A stretch of DNA of 64,000 bases from Devosia litorisediminis (GTDB lineage: Bacteria > Pseudomonadota > Alphaproteobacteria > Rhizobiales > Devosiaceae): positions 186,001 through 250,000 of the forward strand of contig NZ_JAGXTP010000003.1 of NCBI RefSeq assembly GCF_018334155.1. Direction: 5' to 3'. Within the stretch, counting starts at the first letter, position 1; every line of letters begins with the position of its first letter. A program made the position numbers and the translations under genes. The notes below the pieces were generated by a model that worked only from the letters and a program-made list of their open reading frames with translations, had not been told where the DNA came from and ran no database searches. Positions 16,591 to 25,400 of the stretch are shown here, piece by piece.

Positions 16591-17822
16591 AGCCGGGGTG
16601 GGAAATAAAGCAAATTGAGGAAATGGCCTTCATCCAAGAAGGGCCAGGAATCCGAAAGTACGAATATCAGGAGGATGGCTTCCCGATGATAAACGTCCGA
16701 TGCGTTCAGGATGGTTTTCTCGACATGTCGAGTGCCAGGGCGGCAAACACTGACCTTGCACTGGGCAAATGGAGGCACTTCCAGGTCGATGAGGGTGACA
16801 TCCTGTTCACTATCTCCGGCACTATCGGCCGTTGCGCGATCGTTACGAAGCATGACCTGCCCCTCCTGATGAACACCAGCGTAGTCCGTTTTCGCTCAAT
16901 CGATCCGAGGCTGGACACCAAATTTTTGTATCTGTTTTTGCAGTCCGACGGATTTCAATTGCCCCTCAAGCGGTTGTCGAGTGGAGCAGCAATACAAAAT
17001 GTCGGCCCCACCCACATAAAAATGCTCTCCATTCCCGTTCCCCCTCTCGAAGAACAACAGCGGATTGTTGCGATTCTGGACGAGGCCTTTGAGGGTCTGA
17101 CCCTCGCCCGCGCCAATGCCGAAGCCAATCTGCAGAACGCACGGGAATTGTTTGAGACATACGCAGCCGCACAGTTTGATGCCCTGACCAGTGATAGCTG
17201 CGTAGTGCTGTCTAGCGTCACAGGCGTCGCACTTCCGGACAAGGGAGCCATCCGCACCGGGCCATTTGGTAGTCAGTTGCTGCACAACGAATTCGTTGAT
17301 GAGGGCATTGCCGTACTCGGCATCGACAATGCGGTGGCCAATAAATTTCGCTGGGGGAAGAGCAGATTCATCACTGAAGAAAAATACGCGCAGCTGAAGC
17401 GTTATACGGTTAGACCGGGCGACGTGATAATAACGATCATGGGTACATGTGGCCGGTGTGCAGTTGTTCCTGACAACATACCACTCGCCATCAACACAAA
17501 GCACCTATGCTGTATTTCCCTTGACCGGACAAAGTGTCTGCCAGAATACCTGCATCATTACTTTCTGTTCAGTCCTGCGGCGCGGTCCTATCTATCTGCG
17601 CAGGCCTCAGGTTCTGTGATGGACGGTTTGAACATGGGTATCATCAAGGACATGCCGGTCCAATTACCCAGCATTGGTCGGCAAGAAACGATTATCGCAA
17701 ACGTCTCCAAACTGCAGAATGCAGCTGCAGAGCTCATTGATGACTATGAAACCAAGCTTCAAGGGCTTGGGGATCTCCGCCGATCCCTCTTGCAGAAGGC
17801 ATTCGCAGGCGAATTGACCTGA
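16587..17822 (+). CDS. hsdS: Type I restriction-modification specificity subunit
   Basis: This 411-residue specificity subunit has two target-recognition domains, one per half-site. The first is about residues 1-160, closed by the helical spacer IPVPPLEEQQRIVAILDEAF. The second is about 205-370, ending in the second helical region (LQGLGDLRRSLLQKAFAGEL). Repeated TRD-type segments are visible (GDILFTISGTIGRCAIV and GDVIITIMGTCGRCAVV). GTG start overlaps the hsdM stop (GTGA). The DNA target cannot be read from the sequence. Confidence 0.92.
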   Translation: MKPGWEIKQIEEMAFIQEGPGIRKYEYQEDGFPMINVRCVQDGFLDMSSARAANTDLALGKWRHFQVDEGDILFTISGTIGRCAIVTKHDLPLLMNTSVVRFRSIDPRLDTKFLYLFLQSDGFQLPLKRLSSGAAIQNVGPTHIKMLSIPVPPLEEQQRIVAILDEAFEGLTLARANAEANLQNARELFETYAAAQFDALTSDSCVVLSSVTGVALPDKGAIRTGPFGSQLLHNEFVDEGIAVLGIDNAVANKFRWGKSRFITEEKYAQLKRYTVRPGDVIITIMGTCGRCAVVPDNIPLAINTKHLCCISLDRTKCLPEYLHHYFLFSPAARSYLSAQASGSVMDGLNMGIIKDMPVQLPSIGRQETIIANVSKLQNAAAELIDDYETKLQGLGDLRRSLLQKAFAGELT

Positions 17823-17853
17823 GCCATAGTCAGCACTGATTGGAGAGTTTCTT

Positions 17854-18096
17854 TTGGCCGTATCGCAGCGCAAGCCGGGTGACATTAACCCGAATGACCA
17901 GATCCTGATTGCGCGCACTGATCGGCCCGGCACCGATTATCTGCAGTATGTCTGGGTCCTCGTCTGCGCGCGCCGCAATCCCGGTGGCGCGATCTGTGGC
18001 CATCGCTATGGCGCCAACGGCTCCGATTTCCACATCCGCAAATGCCCCTCCTGCCAACGCGGTGCGGCTGGGCTGGATATCGAGGGTCTATTGTGA
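17854..18096 (+). CDS. Small zinc-ribbon protein in the hsd operon
   Basis: This 80-residue protein starts at TTG 17854. It contains CARRNPGGAICGHRYGANG and RKCPSCQRGAAGL, a Cys pattern (CxxC at the C-terminal side) consistent with a zinc ribbon. It starts 31 bp after hsdS and its stop overlaps the start of the next gene (GTGA). My recollection is that similar small proteins recur in type I operons of alphaproteobacteria. The role is unknown; DNA binding or assembly with the OGG-fold partner is only a guess. Confidence 0.65.
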   Translation: MAVSQRKPGDINPNDQILIARTDRPGTDYLQYVWVLVCARRNPGGAICGHRYGANGSDFHIRKCPSCQRGAAGLDIEGLL

Positions 18097-18863
18097 CCGG
18101 TGCCGGACGCGGGGACCTTGCGAGCAATTTTGCCTCAGACCATCTTTCGCGCTTTGAGAAGTCACTGGCTGGTTTCCTCGATCTAGACAAACCAGGTGGC
18201 AAGCACGCACGGTCCTTCGCAACAGGAATTGCGCGAGCCCAATCTGACAGGCTGCCAGACGGTCAACTCAGTCGCAGCGATGTCCTCGGATTCAACGGAG
18301 ATCCAGATCTGGATACTCCCACCGTATGCGCTGCGATATTGGCTTGGGGCGGGATGCGGATGGACAATCGCAACCGGTTGTCTGCAGACCATGACTGGCT
18401 TTCTTTTGCGGACAATATTCGGAGAGGGGCGATCAGCCGTGCAGAAGCATTCCACCAGTTCCAGGATCTCAGGCGAGATAAGAGGCTCAAAGGCATGGGC
18501 CCGGCGTTCTTCACAAAGTTGATCTACTTCCTATCGCCGCGAGGAGGCGCTGCGCCGCCAGCTCATATATTGGATCAGTGGACAGGAAGTTCGGTGAACC
18601 TACTATCCGGCTCTGATGTCGTGCGGATGGACATCGTCACGACCTGCCTCTGGAAGCAAGACGGGAGCAGAACCATAGATACGGCCCACAATGTTTCGGA
18701 CCACAATACCGCTTTGCACTACGAGGCATTTTGCATCAAAATGGATGCTCTGGTCTCAATATTCAGCAGGTCAGTTGATGAGATTGACTGCGCACTCATG
18801 AGCGAAGGTTCTGATATCTCTTGGCGAGAGTACCTCAAGACTAGTCGTGTGCATCTGGCATGA
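18093..18863 (+). CDS. OGG-fold (8-oxoguanine glycosylase-like) protein in the hsd operon
   Basis: This protein of about 256 residues starts at a GTG overlapping the preceding stop. It resembles the family described as 8-oxoguanine DNA glycosylase OGG-fold proteins: AWGGMRMDNRNRL, an IRRGAISRAEAFHQF helix pair, a helix-hairpin-helix-like LKGMGPAFFTKLIYFL, then AHILDQWTGSSVNLL and YEAFCIKMDAL near the C-terminus. It is placed between hsdS and hsdR with 4-bp overlaps on both sides, so it is an integral operon member. It could recognise modified bases or be an accessory defence protein. The family call is from pattern memory and the role is inferred. Confidence 0.6.
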   Translation: MTGAGRGDLASNFASDHLSRFEKSLAGFLDLDKPGGKHARSFATGIARAQSDRLPDGQLSRSDVLGFNGDPDLDTPTVCAAILAWGGMRMDNRNRLSADHDWLSFADNIRRGAISRAEAFHQFQDLRRDKRLKGMGPAFFTKLIYFLSPRGGAAPPAHILDQWTGSSVNLLSGSDVVRMDIVTTCLWKQDGSRTIDTAHNVSDHNTALHYEAFCIKMDALVSIFSRSVDEIDCALMSEGSDISWREYLKTSRVHLA

Positions 18864-21178
18864 TGGAAGAAACTGAAGCCGACACACGCGCCGAACGGAT
18901 CGACCCGGTGCTGGCCGCTGCTGGCTGGGGCAAGGTTGAGGGCTCACGAGTCCGGCGAGAGGTGATTTGTCCCGGGCGCATTCAGACCGGTGGCAATCGC
19001 GGCAAGCCCCTGTCCTGCGACTATGTGTTGATCCACAAGGGCCACAAGCTGGCCGTACTGGAAGCCAAGAAAGCCGGCGTCAGCCACCGCAGTGGGGTCG
19101 GCCAGGCTAAGGACTATGCGCAGCGCCTCAAGGCCCGCTTTGCCTATGCGTCCAACGGGCTCAATTGGTACGGCATCGACATGGCGACCAGCAAGGAAGG
19201 CGACATCGCTTTGCCGTTCCCGACGCCGAGCGAATTGTGGGACCGCACCTTTGCCGACCACAATGCCTGGCGCGAGGCCTTCGGCGCGGTTGAATTCGAA
19301 ACCGATGGCGGCAAGTGGGAGCCGCGCTATTACCAGCACAATGCGATCACGGCTGTGCTGGACGCAATTTCCAGGCGTGACAGGCGCATCCTGCTGACCT
19401 TGGCGACAGGCACCGGCAAGACCTCTATCGCCTTCCAGATCGCCTGGAAGCTGTTCCAGGCCAAGTGGAACCTGACCAACGAGCCGACCCGCCGCCCGCG
19501 CGTCCTGTTTCTCGCCGATCGCAATATTCTGGACGATCAGGCCTACAACGCCTTCTCGGCCTTCCCCAACGATGCCATCACCCGCATCGACCCCGATACG
19601 ATCCGCAAGAACCACGGGAAGCCACCGAAAAACGCTAGCCTGTTCTTCACCATCTTCCAGACCTTCATGACCGGCGAAACCAAGCCGATCTATCTGCAAT
19701 ACCCGCCTGACTTCTTCGATTTCATCGTCATCGACGAATGCCATCGCGGCGGCGCCAAGGACGAAAGCGAATGGCGCAAGCTGCTCGAATATTTTGAGCC
19801 ATCAGTCCAGCTAGGAATGACAGCTACTCCCAAGCGCAAGAACAATGCCGATACCTATGCCTATTTTGGCGAGCCGGTTTACACCTACTCGCTGCGCGAA
19901 GGCATTGAAGACGGCTTCCTGACGCCCTTCAAGGTGCGCCAGATGGCCAGCACCATCGACGAATATGTCTATCACCCCGAAGACGAGGTGATATCCGGCG
20001 ACGTGGAAATCGGCGACAGCTTTGACGAGGGCGATTTCAACAATCGCATCATCATTGAAGACCGCGAACTGGCTCGCGTCCGCGAATTCATGAGCCAGAT
20101 CGACCAGCGCCAGAAGACCCTGGTGTTCTGCGCCACCCAGGAGCACGCCGCGCTGGTGCGCGACCTGATTAACCAGGTCAAGACCAGCTCCAATCCCGAT
20201 TATTGCCACCGCGTGACCGCTGAAGACGGCGAAATCGGCAATGCGCACCTTCGGGCGTTTCAGGACAACGACAAGACCATCCCGACCATCCTCACCACCT
20301 CGCAAAAGCTTTCCACGGGCGTTGACGCCCGCAACGTCCGCCATATCGTGCTGATGCGCCCGGTCCGCTCGATGATCGAGTTCAAGCAGATCATCGGCCG
20401 CGGCACCCGCACCTATGACGGCAAGGATCATTTCACGATCTGGGATTTCGTGCGGGCCCACGAAAACTTTGAAGATCCTGAATGGGACGGCGAACCACTG
20501 GATCCAGAGCCGCCGGTAAACCGCCCCGCCGTTGTCGAAGATGGTGACGGCCCCGAAATTGACGAAGAGGGGGATGAATACGACCCCGAACAGCCGGCGC
20601 AAAAGCTGGTCATCAAGCTGGCCGACGGCAAGGCACGGTCCATCCAATTCATCGCCACCACCACCTATTGGGGGCCAGACGGGAGGCCAATGTCAGCGCA
20701 GCAGTTTCTGGAAAGGCTGTTCGGCGACCTCAGCGGTCTGATCCTCGACGAAGACGCCCTGCGCGCTGAATGGAGCGATCCGGACCGTCGCGAAAAACTG
20801 ATCGCCGTGCTGGCCGACCGTGGCTATGACGGCGACAAGCTGAACGATATGCGCCAGCTTATTGACGCGCCCAATAGCGACCTGTTCGACGTGCTGGCCT
20901 ATATCCGCTTCACCATCCCCGCCAAGACCCGTGCGGAGCGCGCTGAGACCACCGCCAACGGCAATTTTGCCGCCAGCGACGGCGAGATGCACGAATTTCT
21001 CATCGGCGTCCTGCAGGCCTATGCCGCCCATGGCGAGAGTGAACTCTCCCTCTCCAAGCTCTCGTCCTTCCTGACAGCCCGCTACGGCACCCTCGCCGAC
21101 GCCAAGGCTAAGCTAGGAGACACCGCGGCGATCAAGGCTGCCTTCGTGGGCGTTCAGCGCGAGCTGTATCGCCAGTAG
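18860..21178 (+). CDS. hsdR: Type I restriction endonuclease/translocase subunit (EcoEI-like)
   Basis: This 772-residue motor-nuclease subunit has an N-terminal PD-(D/E)xK nuclease with D54 and E68-A-K70 (LAVLEAKK). The SF2 helicase has Walker A GTGKT (184-188), VIDECHRGG (motif II), GMTATPKR (motif III) and QIIGRGTRTY (motif VI). A C-terminal region follows (about 540-772) like that of EcoEI-type HsdR, including an acidic stretch. The length matches the short EcoEI group rather than the roughly 1000-residue type IA subunits. ATG overlaps the preceding stop. It should translocate and cut DNA unmethylated at the HsdS target. Confidence 0.93.
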   Translation: MMEETEADTRAERIDPVLAAAGWGKVEGSRVRREVICPGRIQTGGNRGKPLSCDYVLIHKGHKLAVLEAKKAGVSHRSGVGQAKDYAQRLKARFAYASNGLNWYGIDMATSKEGDIALPFPTPSELWDRTFADHNAWREAFGAVEFETDGGKWEPRYYQHNAITAVLDAISRRDRRILLTLATGTGKTSIAFQIAWKLFQAKWNLTNEPTRRPRVLFLADRNILDDQAYNAFSAFPNDAITRIDPDTIRKNHGKPPKNASLFFTIFQTFMTGETKPIYLQYPPDFFDFIVIDECHRGGAKDESEWRKLLEYFEPSVQLGMTATPKRKNNADTYAYFGEPVYTYSLREGIEDGFLTPFKVRQMASTIDEYVYHPEDEVISGDVEIGDSFDEGDFNNRIIIEDRELARVREFMSQIDQRQKTLVFCATQEHAALVRDLINQVKTSSNPDYCHRVTAEDGEIGNAHLRAFQDNDKTIPTILTTSQKLSTGVDARNVRHIVLMRPVRSMIEFKQIIGRGTRTYDGKDHFTIWDFVRAHENFEDPEWDGEPLDPEPPVNRPAVVEDGDGPEIDEEGDEYDPEQPAQKLVIKLADGKARSIQFIATTTYWGPDGRPMSAQQFLERLFGDLSGLILDEDALRAEWSDPDRREKLIAVLADRGYDGDKLNDMRQLIDAPNSDLFDVLAYIRFTIPAKTRAERAETTANGNFAASDGEMHEFLIGVLQAYAAHGESELSLSKLSSFLTARYGTLADAKAKLGDTAAIKAAFVGVQRELYRQ

Positions 21179-21260
21179 GGGTCCCAACATTCCCAGATGG
21201 ATGCAATTAGCACAATTGCCGGGAAAGCTGGTTAGGCATCATCCTCCTAGCGCAGGCCGC

Positions 21261-21461
21261 CTAGTTGTCGATGCCTTCAAGACGGGAAACGACGAGAGAC
21301 AGCTCCTCTTCAACGGTAATAACGTGAAGTCCGTTCGCATTCGCCGTCGTGACAATATCTGCGGTGCCTAAGACATTGCCGAGACGCACACAGACGACCT
21401 GCTCGGAATTGATGTACACCGCGTTTTCAGAGTCGACTTCAATAAATTCAATGAACGACAT
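21261..21461 (-). CDS. Small hypothetical protein downstream of the RT-exonuclease pair
   Basis: This 66-residue acidic protein (MSFIEFIEVDSENAVYINSE...) probably forms a compact beta-rich fold. Its ATG at 21461 has AGGA 7 nt upstream. It lies 63 bp downstream of the exonuclease gene on the same strand and so may be the third gene of the primase-RT operon. No family recognised. Confidence 0.5.
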   Translation of the reverse strand: MSFIEFIEVDSENAVYINSEQVVCVRLGNVLGTADIVTTANANGLHVITVEEELSLVVSRLEGIDN

Positions 21462-21524
21462 TTATAATCCTCTATTTGAACGAATTTTGGCGCAGCGAAA
21501 GTAGAGCGTGTAAAAATCTAACGC

Positions 21525-22424
21525 TTATCGAAGGCGCATAGAATAACGCTGAAAAGCTGTAATCTCGAACATAGGAAGCTGCACGGGCGATCGAAAGATC
21601 TCCGAACGAAGGAATTCGACCTCGGCGTCTACCCTGTCTGCAGTCAGATCCGTCCACCAAGCCCGAGGGCCAAGCTTATCATCTGAGTTCCATTTGTAGC
21701 CGCGATGTTTCAAAATATCCTTGCTCTCGAACGGCGCCGCTTCGGCGAAGATCCGCCACATCGGCTGGCGAGCTGATTTCAAGACCTTGCTAAGCACCCG
21801 TTCGCTGCTTTTTGGAAGCTTCATCGTCAACAGTGCGATGCCCGCCTCGCAATCATCGACCGCTCGGTGTGCATCGAAGAAGCATTGAAATCCGGACAAC
21901 AGGTCGGAAAGCCGCCGCCCTTCGACACCTTCCTGCTTCCAAGGTACGTCGAACATCGTGCAGGCCCAAGGCTTAGCCTCGAATATAGGTGAGATACGCT
22001 CAACGAAAGGCCGGTCGAATCCAGCATTGTGGGCAATAAGAATGTCCGCAGATGACACAAGTTTTTCGATCTCGGTAATATCGAGCTGGTGACCTTCCAC
22101 GAGCTCGTCCGTAAGCCCCGTGATAGCTGTTATTTCTGAAGGTATCGGCTTCGCCGGCTCATTGAACTGATGAAGAGATTGTCCAACCGAAACAATTCGG
22201 CCATCTACAGCATATTCGAACGGCACTATGGCAAGTTCGAGAATTTCACTAGTTTGAAAATCCAAACCTGTGGTCTCAACATCCAAAAACATGCCAGTCC
22301 GAACTCGGGAGCCGTCACTCGGCTCGATTCGATCACCAAGCCTTAGTCGTCGCAGCACCCTAAAATCGCCCGATGCATCAAGTCGGCGGGCAAGCTCCTC
22401 AAGATCGTCGTCGGCGTTTTTCAT
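21525..22424 (-). CDS. DEDDh 3'-5' exonuclease (DnaQ-like) of the primase-RT operon
   Basis: This protein of about 299 residues has a DnaQ-type exonuclease domain. ExoI is FLDVETTGLD (D48, E50), ExoII is HNAGFD (D137) and ExoIII is H186RAVDD with D191, so all four DEDD residues and the general-base His are present. The C-terminal extension contains HRGYKW and RAWWTDL, probably a small nucleic-acid-binding module. ATG 22424 is preferred (GGAG 7 nt upstream, 13 bp after the stop of the giant gene); a longer frame reaches 22463 and would overlap it. The tight linkage implies that it trims or removes DNA ends made or exposed by the primase-RT protein. Confidence 0.88.
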   Translation of the reverse strand: MKNADDDLEELARRLDASGDFRVLRRLRLGDRIEPSDGSRVRTGMFLDVETTGLDFQTSEILELAIVPFEYAVDGRIVSVGQSLHQFNEPAKPIPSEITAITGLTDELVEGHQLDITEIEKLVSSADILIAHNAGFDRPFVERISPIFEAKPWACTMFDVPWKQEGVEGRRLSDLLSGFQCFFDAHRAVDDCEAGIALLTMKLPKSSERVLSKVLKSARQPMWRIFAEAAPFESKDILKHRGYKWNSDDKLGPRAWWTDLTADRVDAEVEFLRSEIFRSPVQLPMFEITAFQRYSMRLR

Positions 22425-22437
22425 ATCTCGCTCCGCG

Positions 22438-25400
22438 TCAATCGATTGTCCGCGGCGGCTCATCCTGCATTGAGCGCGGAACGTTAAGCAATGACTTATC
22501 GCTGTTTAGCGGATCATCTCCGTCCAGGACCACTTCCGCGGCATATTTTTCGGGTAGCCATCGGTCGTCCACGTAGAGCCAGTCGACCAAGGCCGGTAGC
22601 GGGTTCATCGGTGGCATATCATAGAGTTCAGTCTTGAAAGAGTCGGTCCGCTTGCGAAGCCAACTTGGGTCGTCCGCGAAGTCTTCCAGTACACGGAGCG
22701 CCGCAAGTGTTTCCGCAATCGCGGCCTGATAGTCGGGCGGCAGATCCTCATCGGGGGATCCGACGTTAACTTTTGACCGCCAGACGGATTCTAGCTCCAA
22801 CGCCTTGGCGACCTTGATGCGGGCTTCCCCAAAAGTAAGTGCCTTTCCTTCGACTGTTCGAGTCCGTGGTTGACGCTGTTTGTTTGGATACGAGCCAGGA
22901 CCAGCGTGGCCCCCTTTCTCCGTGGCGAACAGAATAGGAAGGTGTGCAACAAGCCGCAGAGAGCGATGCTGATAATGCGGTCGGGGACGCTGATCGGTGG
23001 TTCTTAGCAGGTCCAGATCAGCAATAACCATTGCTGACTCAGTTTCTCCTAGCGGACCACTGTGCGAATCCCCGAGCTGGAATATACCCGGCGCTTTTGA
23101 TCCATACGGGGTTTTGATCCCTTCCGTTCGCTTCCACCCGTCAAGACCAATGAAACCGCTTTGGCCACAACTCGCGTGAGGAAGGACGGCATTGCAGAAT
23201 GCAGTTACAAGGCCAGCAGCCAGATACTGGTTCTGCCCGAAGATATGATAGTCGGCTGAGCGTGTCGTCATTGCGGGCAGGACAATAAGAGTCCGCTGGT
23301 GTTTTTCTCCTCTCACTAGCGCGCCGTCCGTGTCCCCGTCGACCTTCGCAGCGTTGCGAAACGCAGTCCAACGGGCAAACTCATAGATGTCTCTGCTGAT
23401 ATGAGAGAAGATGGTCTCGCCACCCTTACCCATACCGTATCGATCAGCGAGTTCCTTGGCTTCCTCAATGATACCGACAAAATTTGCACTGCTGGCGTGC
23501 GGGAACATTTCCGAGCAGACGAGCTCCAACGAGAACGTCCCAAGTGTGAACGCATCGTTTTCATCAACCAATAATGGAATCCATGGTTCTTTAAATGGTG
23601 GCCTGATCAATTCTCCAGCTGCGGCTGATGGGTAGCGTTTCGGTCGTGCGAAATGCTCAACCTTTATGAGTTGCTTCTCTACTATGGCGCGCAGGCAGGT
23701 CAGAACCGCCGTATGCGCGTCCCACCGGTTCATCAGTGTTGGCAGCGGTCCCGAACTACTGACGAAGGGGACTGCAGCCTTGGCGCTGAAATCCTGGTCA
23801 AGCTGCGTGCCACTGGGGACCCTAAACGTGCCGCACCACACAGTGATTTTCTGCGGCTGGGTTTTAAGCTGGCGTGCAAGCCAGTTGATGGTCTCCGGTC
23901 GCAAACTGTATTCCGGAAAAACAAGACCATCGACCTTTAAATCCGCGCAGGCTTTAAGAACTTCCCGAATTAGGGTCCGCCGGCGGTATTCAGAGGTTGA
24001 AAGGAACACACCACCGTCTTTGACCTTCGTCTGACCTGCAGGCTTGTCACCTTCTGGAGATACCAGACCTTCATACTGTCCGCCCTTATGTCCCGGGCTA
24101 TAGTAGCTGTCCACGACATCCCATTGCACTAGAGCAACCCGATGCGTACCGGGGTTCTTTGCAGAAGAACGTGCTTCCCAAGAGCTCAATCGCTTCTTGT
24201 CGATCAGCGCCAGCGCTTCATCCAGCACCGTCGAATTCGAAGCCGCTGACGAAACTGTTGCTTCTTCTGACAAGGTCTCAACGACGCTATCGGGCTTGGC
24301 TTGTTCTATGGAAACTTCAGCGGGCGGATCGGATTTCACGACCTGATCATCGTGGTTCTTAGTCGGTATCGAGACAATCTGGAACGACCGCCCGAATGCA
24401 GCTTCGCCCAGTTTGCGCGAAACGAGATGAAAGCCGAGCACCTGATCGCCGCGACGCGATATGGAATAAGGGAAACGCAGACGGTTCCCTGATGGATAAG
24501 TCTCCATGGCCGCGCCGCGCTCGCCGACCACATACGACACATCAATTTGCCAATCGGCAAGGCTTATGGAACTTCCGTCAGCCAGCCGCATGATTGGACG
24601 GCCACCCTGGCTGTCAGCGGTTCGAGGGGCAGACCACGATACTTCGTTGCTCACCTCTATTGCAGTTGCGTCGGTGAGCTGCCGAAGAAGCAGTGGTAAA
24701 TCGGCGGGACGTCGTTCAAGCAGTTGATCGAATACGTCCCATGGCCAATTTGGAGCATTTTCTGTCGTCGTCGAACTGCTCGCGAAATATCTTAGGAGGC
24801 CTTGGAGGGCGGCTTCTGCCTCAATCATTCCAGCATGTGTTTGCCATAGAGACGGCCGGCCAAAGTCGCTTCGCTGGCGCACAGGAACGACTTGAATCAG
24901 AATTGCGATTAGTACGACCCAACCTGCTGGCGTAATCTGATCGCGGACAAAATTGAGGCCTCCTCGCTTTCCAAGTACTACTTGGCAGAACGCGTGAACG
25001 ACCTTCGAAGTCTGCACTATCAGGCTAGGATCGAGGGTCGCAAACCTGTCATTGATCATAATCAAATCGAGGCCAACGGCGTCCGACACCCAGGCCAGAT
25101 CAAAGTCGGCGCCAATCAGACGTTCCAGCGAAGCCTCCGGTAAACTCGCTGCGATTTCAAAGGCCAGCGCTCGAAGATCAGCAATGGCCGCCAATGTTTC
25201 AGCACCAGCCTCAAGCGCGTTGAGCGGGGCCGCAGACTCGCCAGGAAGATTTCCATTCGCCTGCCCGATCGCCACTGACAGCGTCTGCCAGGCTGAAGCA
25301 CTGCGTCGGTAAGGAAGCGAAGGGGGGACAGTTATGTCCCAGTGCTTAGAAGCCTCGGGAAGCGCGCGGCCCACTCTTTTGGTCGCCCGAGCTAGAAGCT

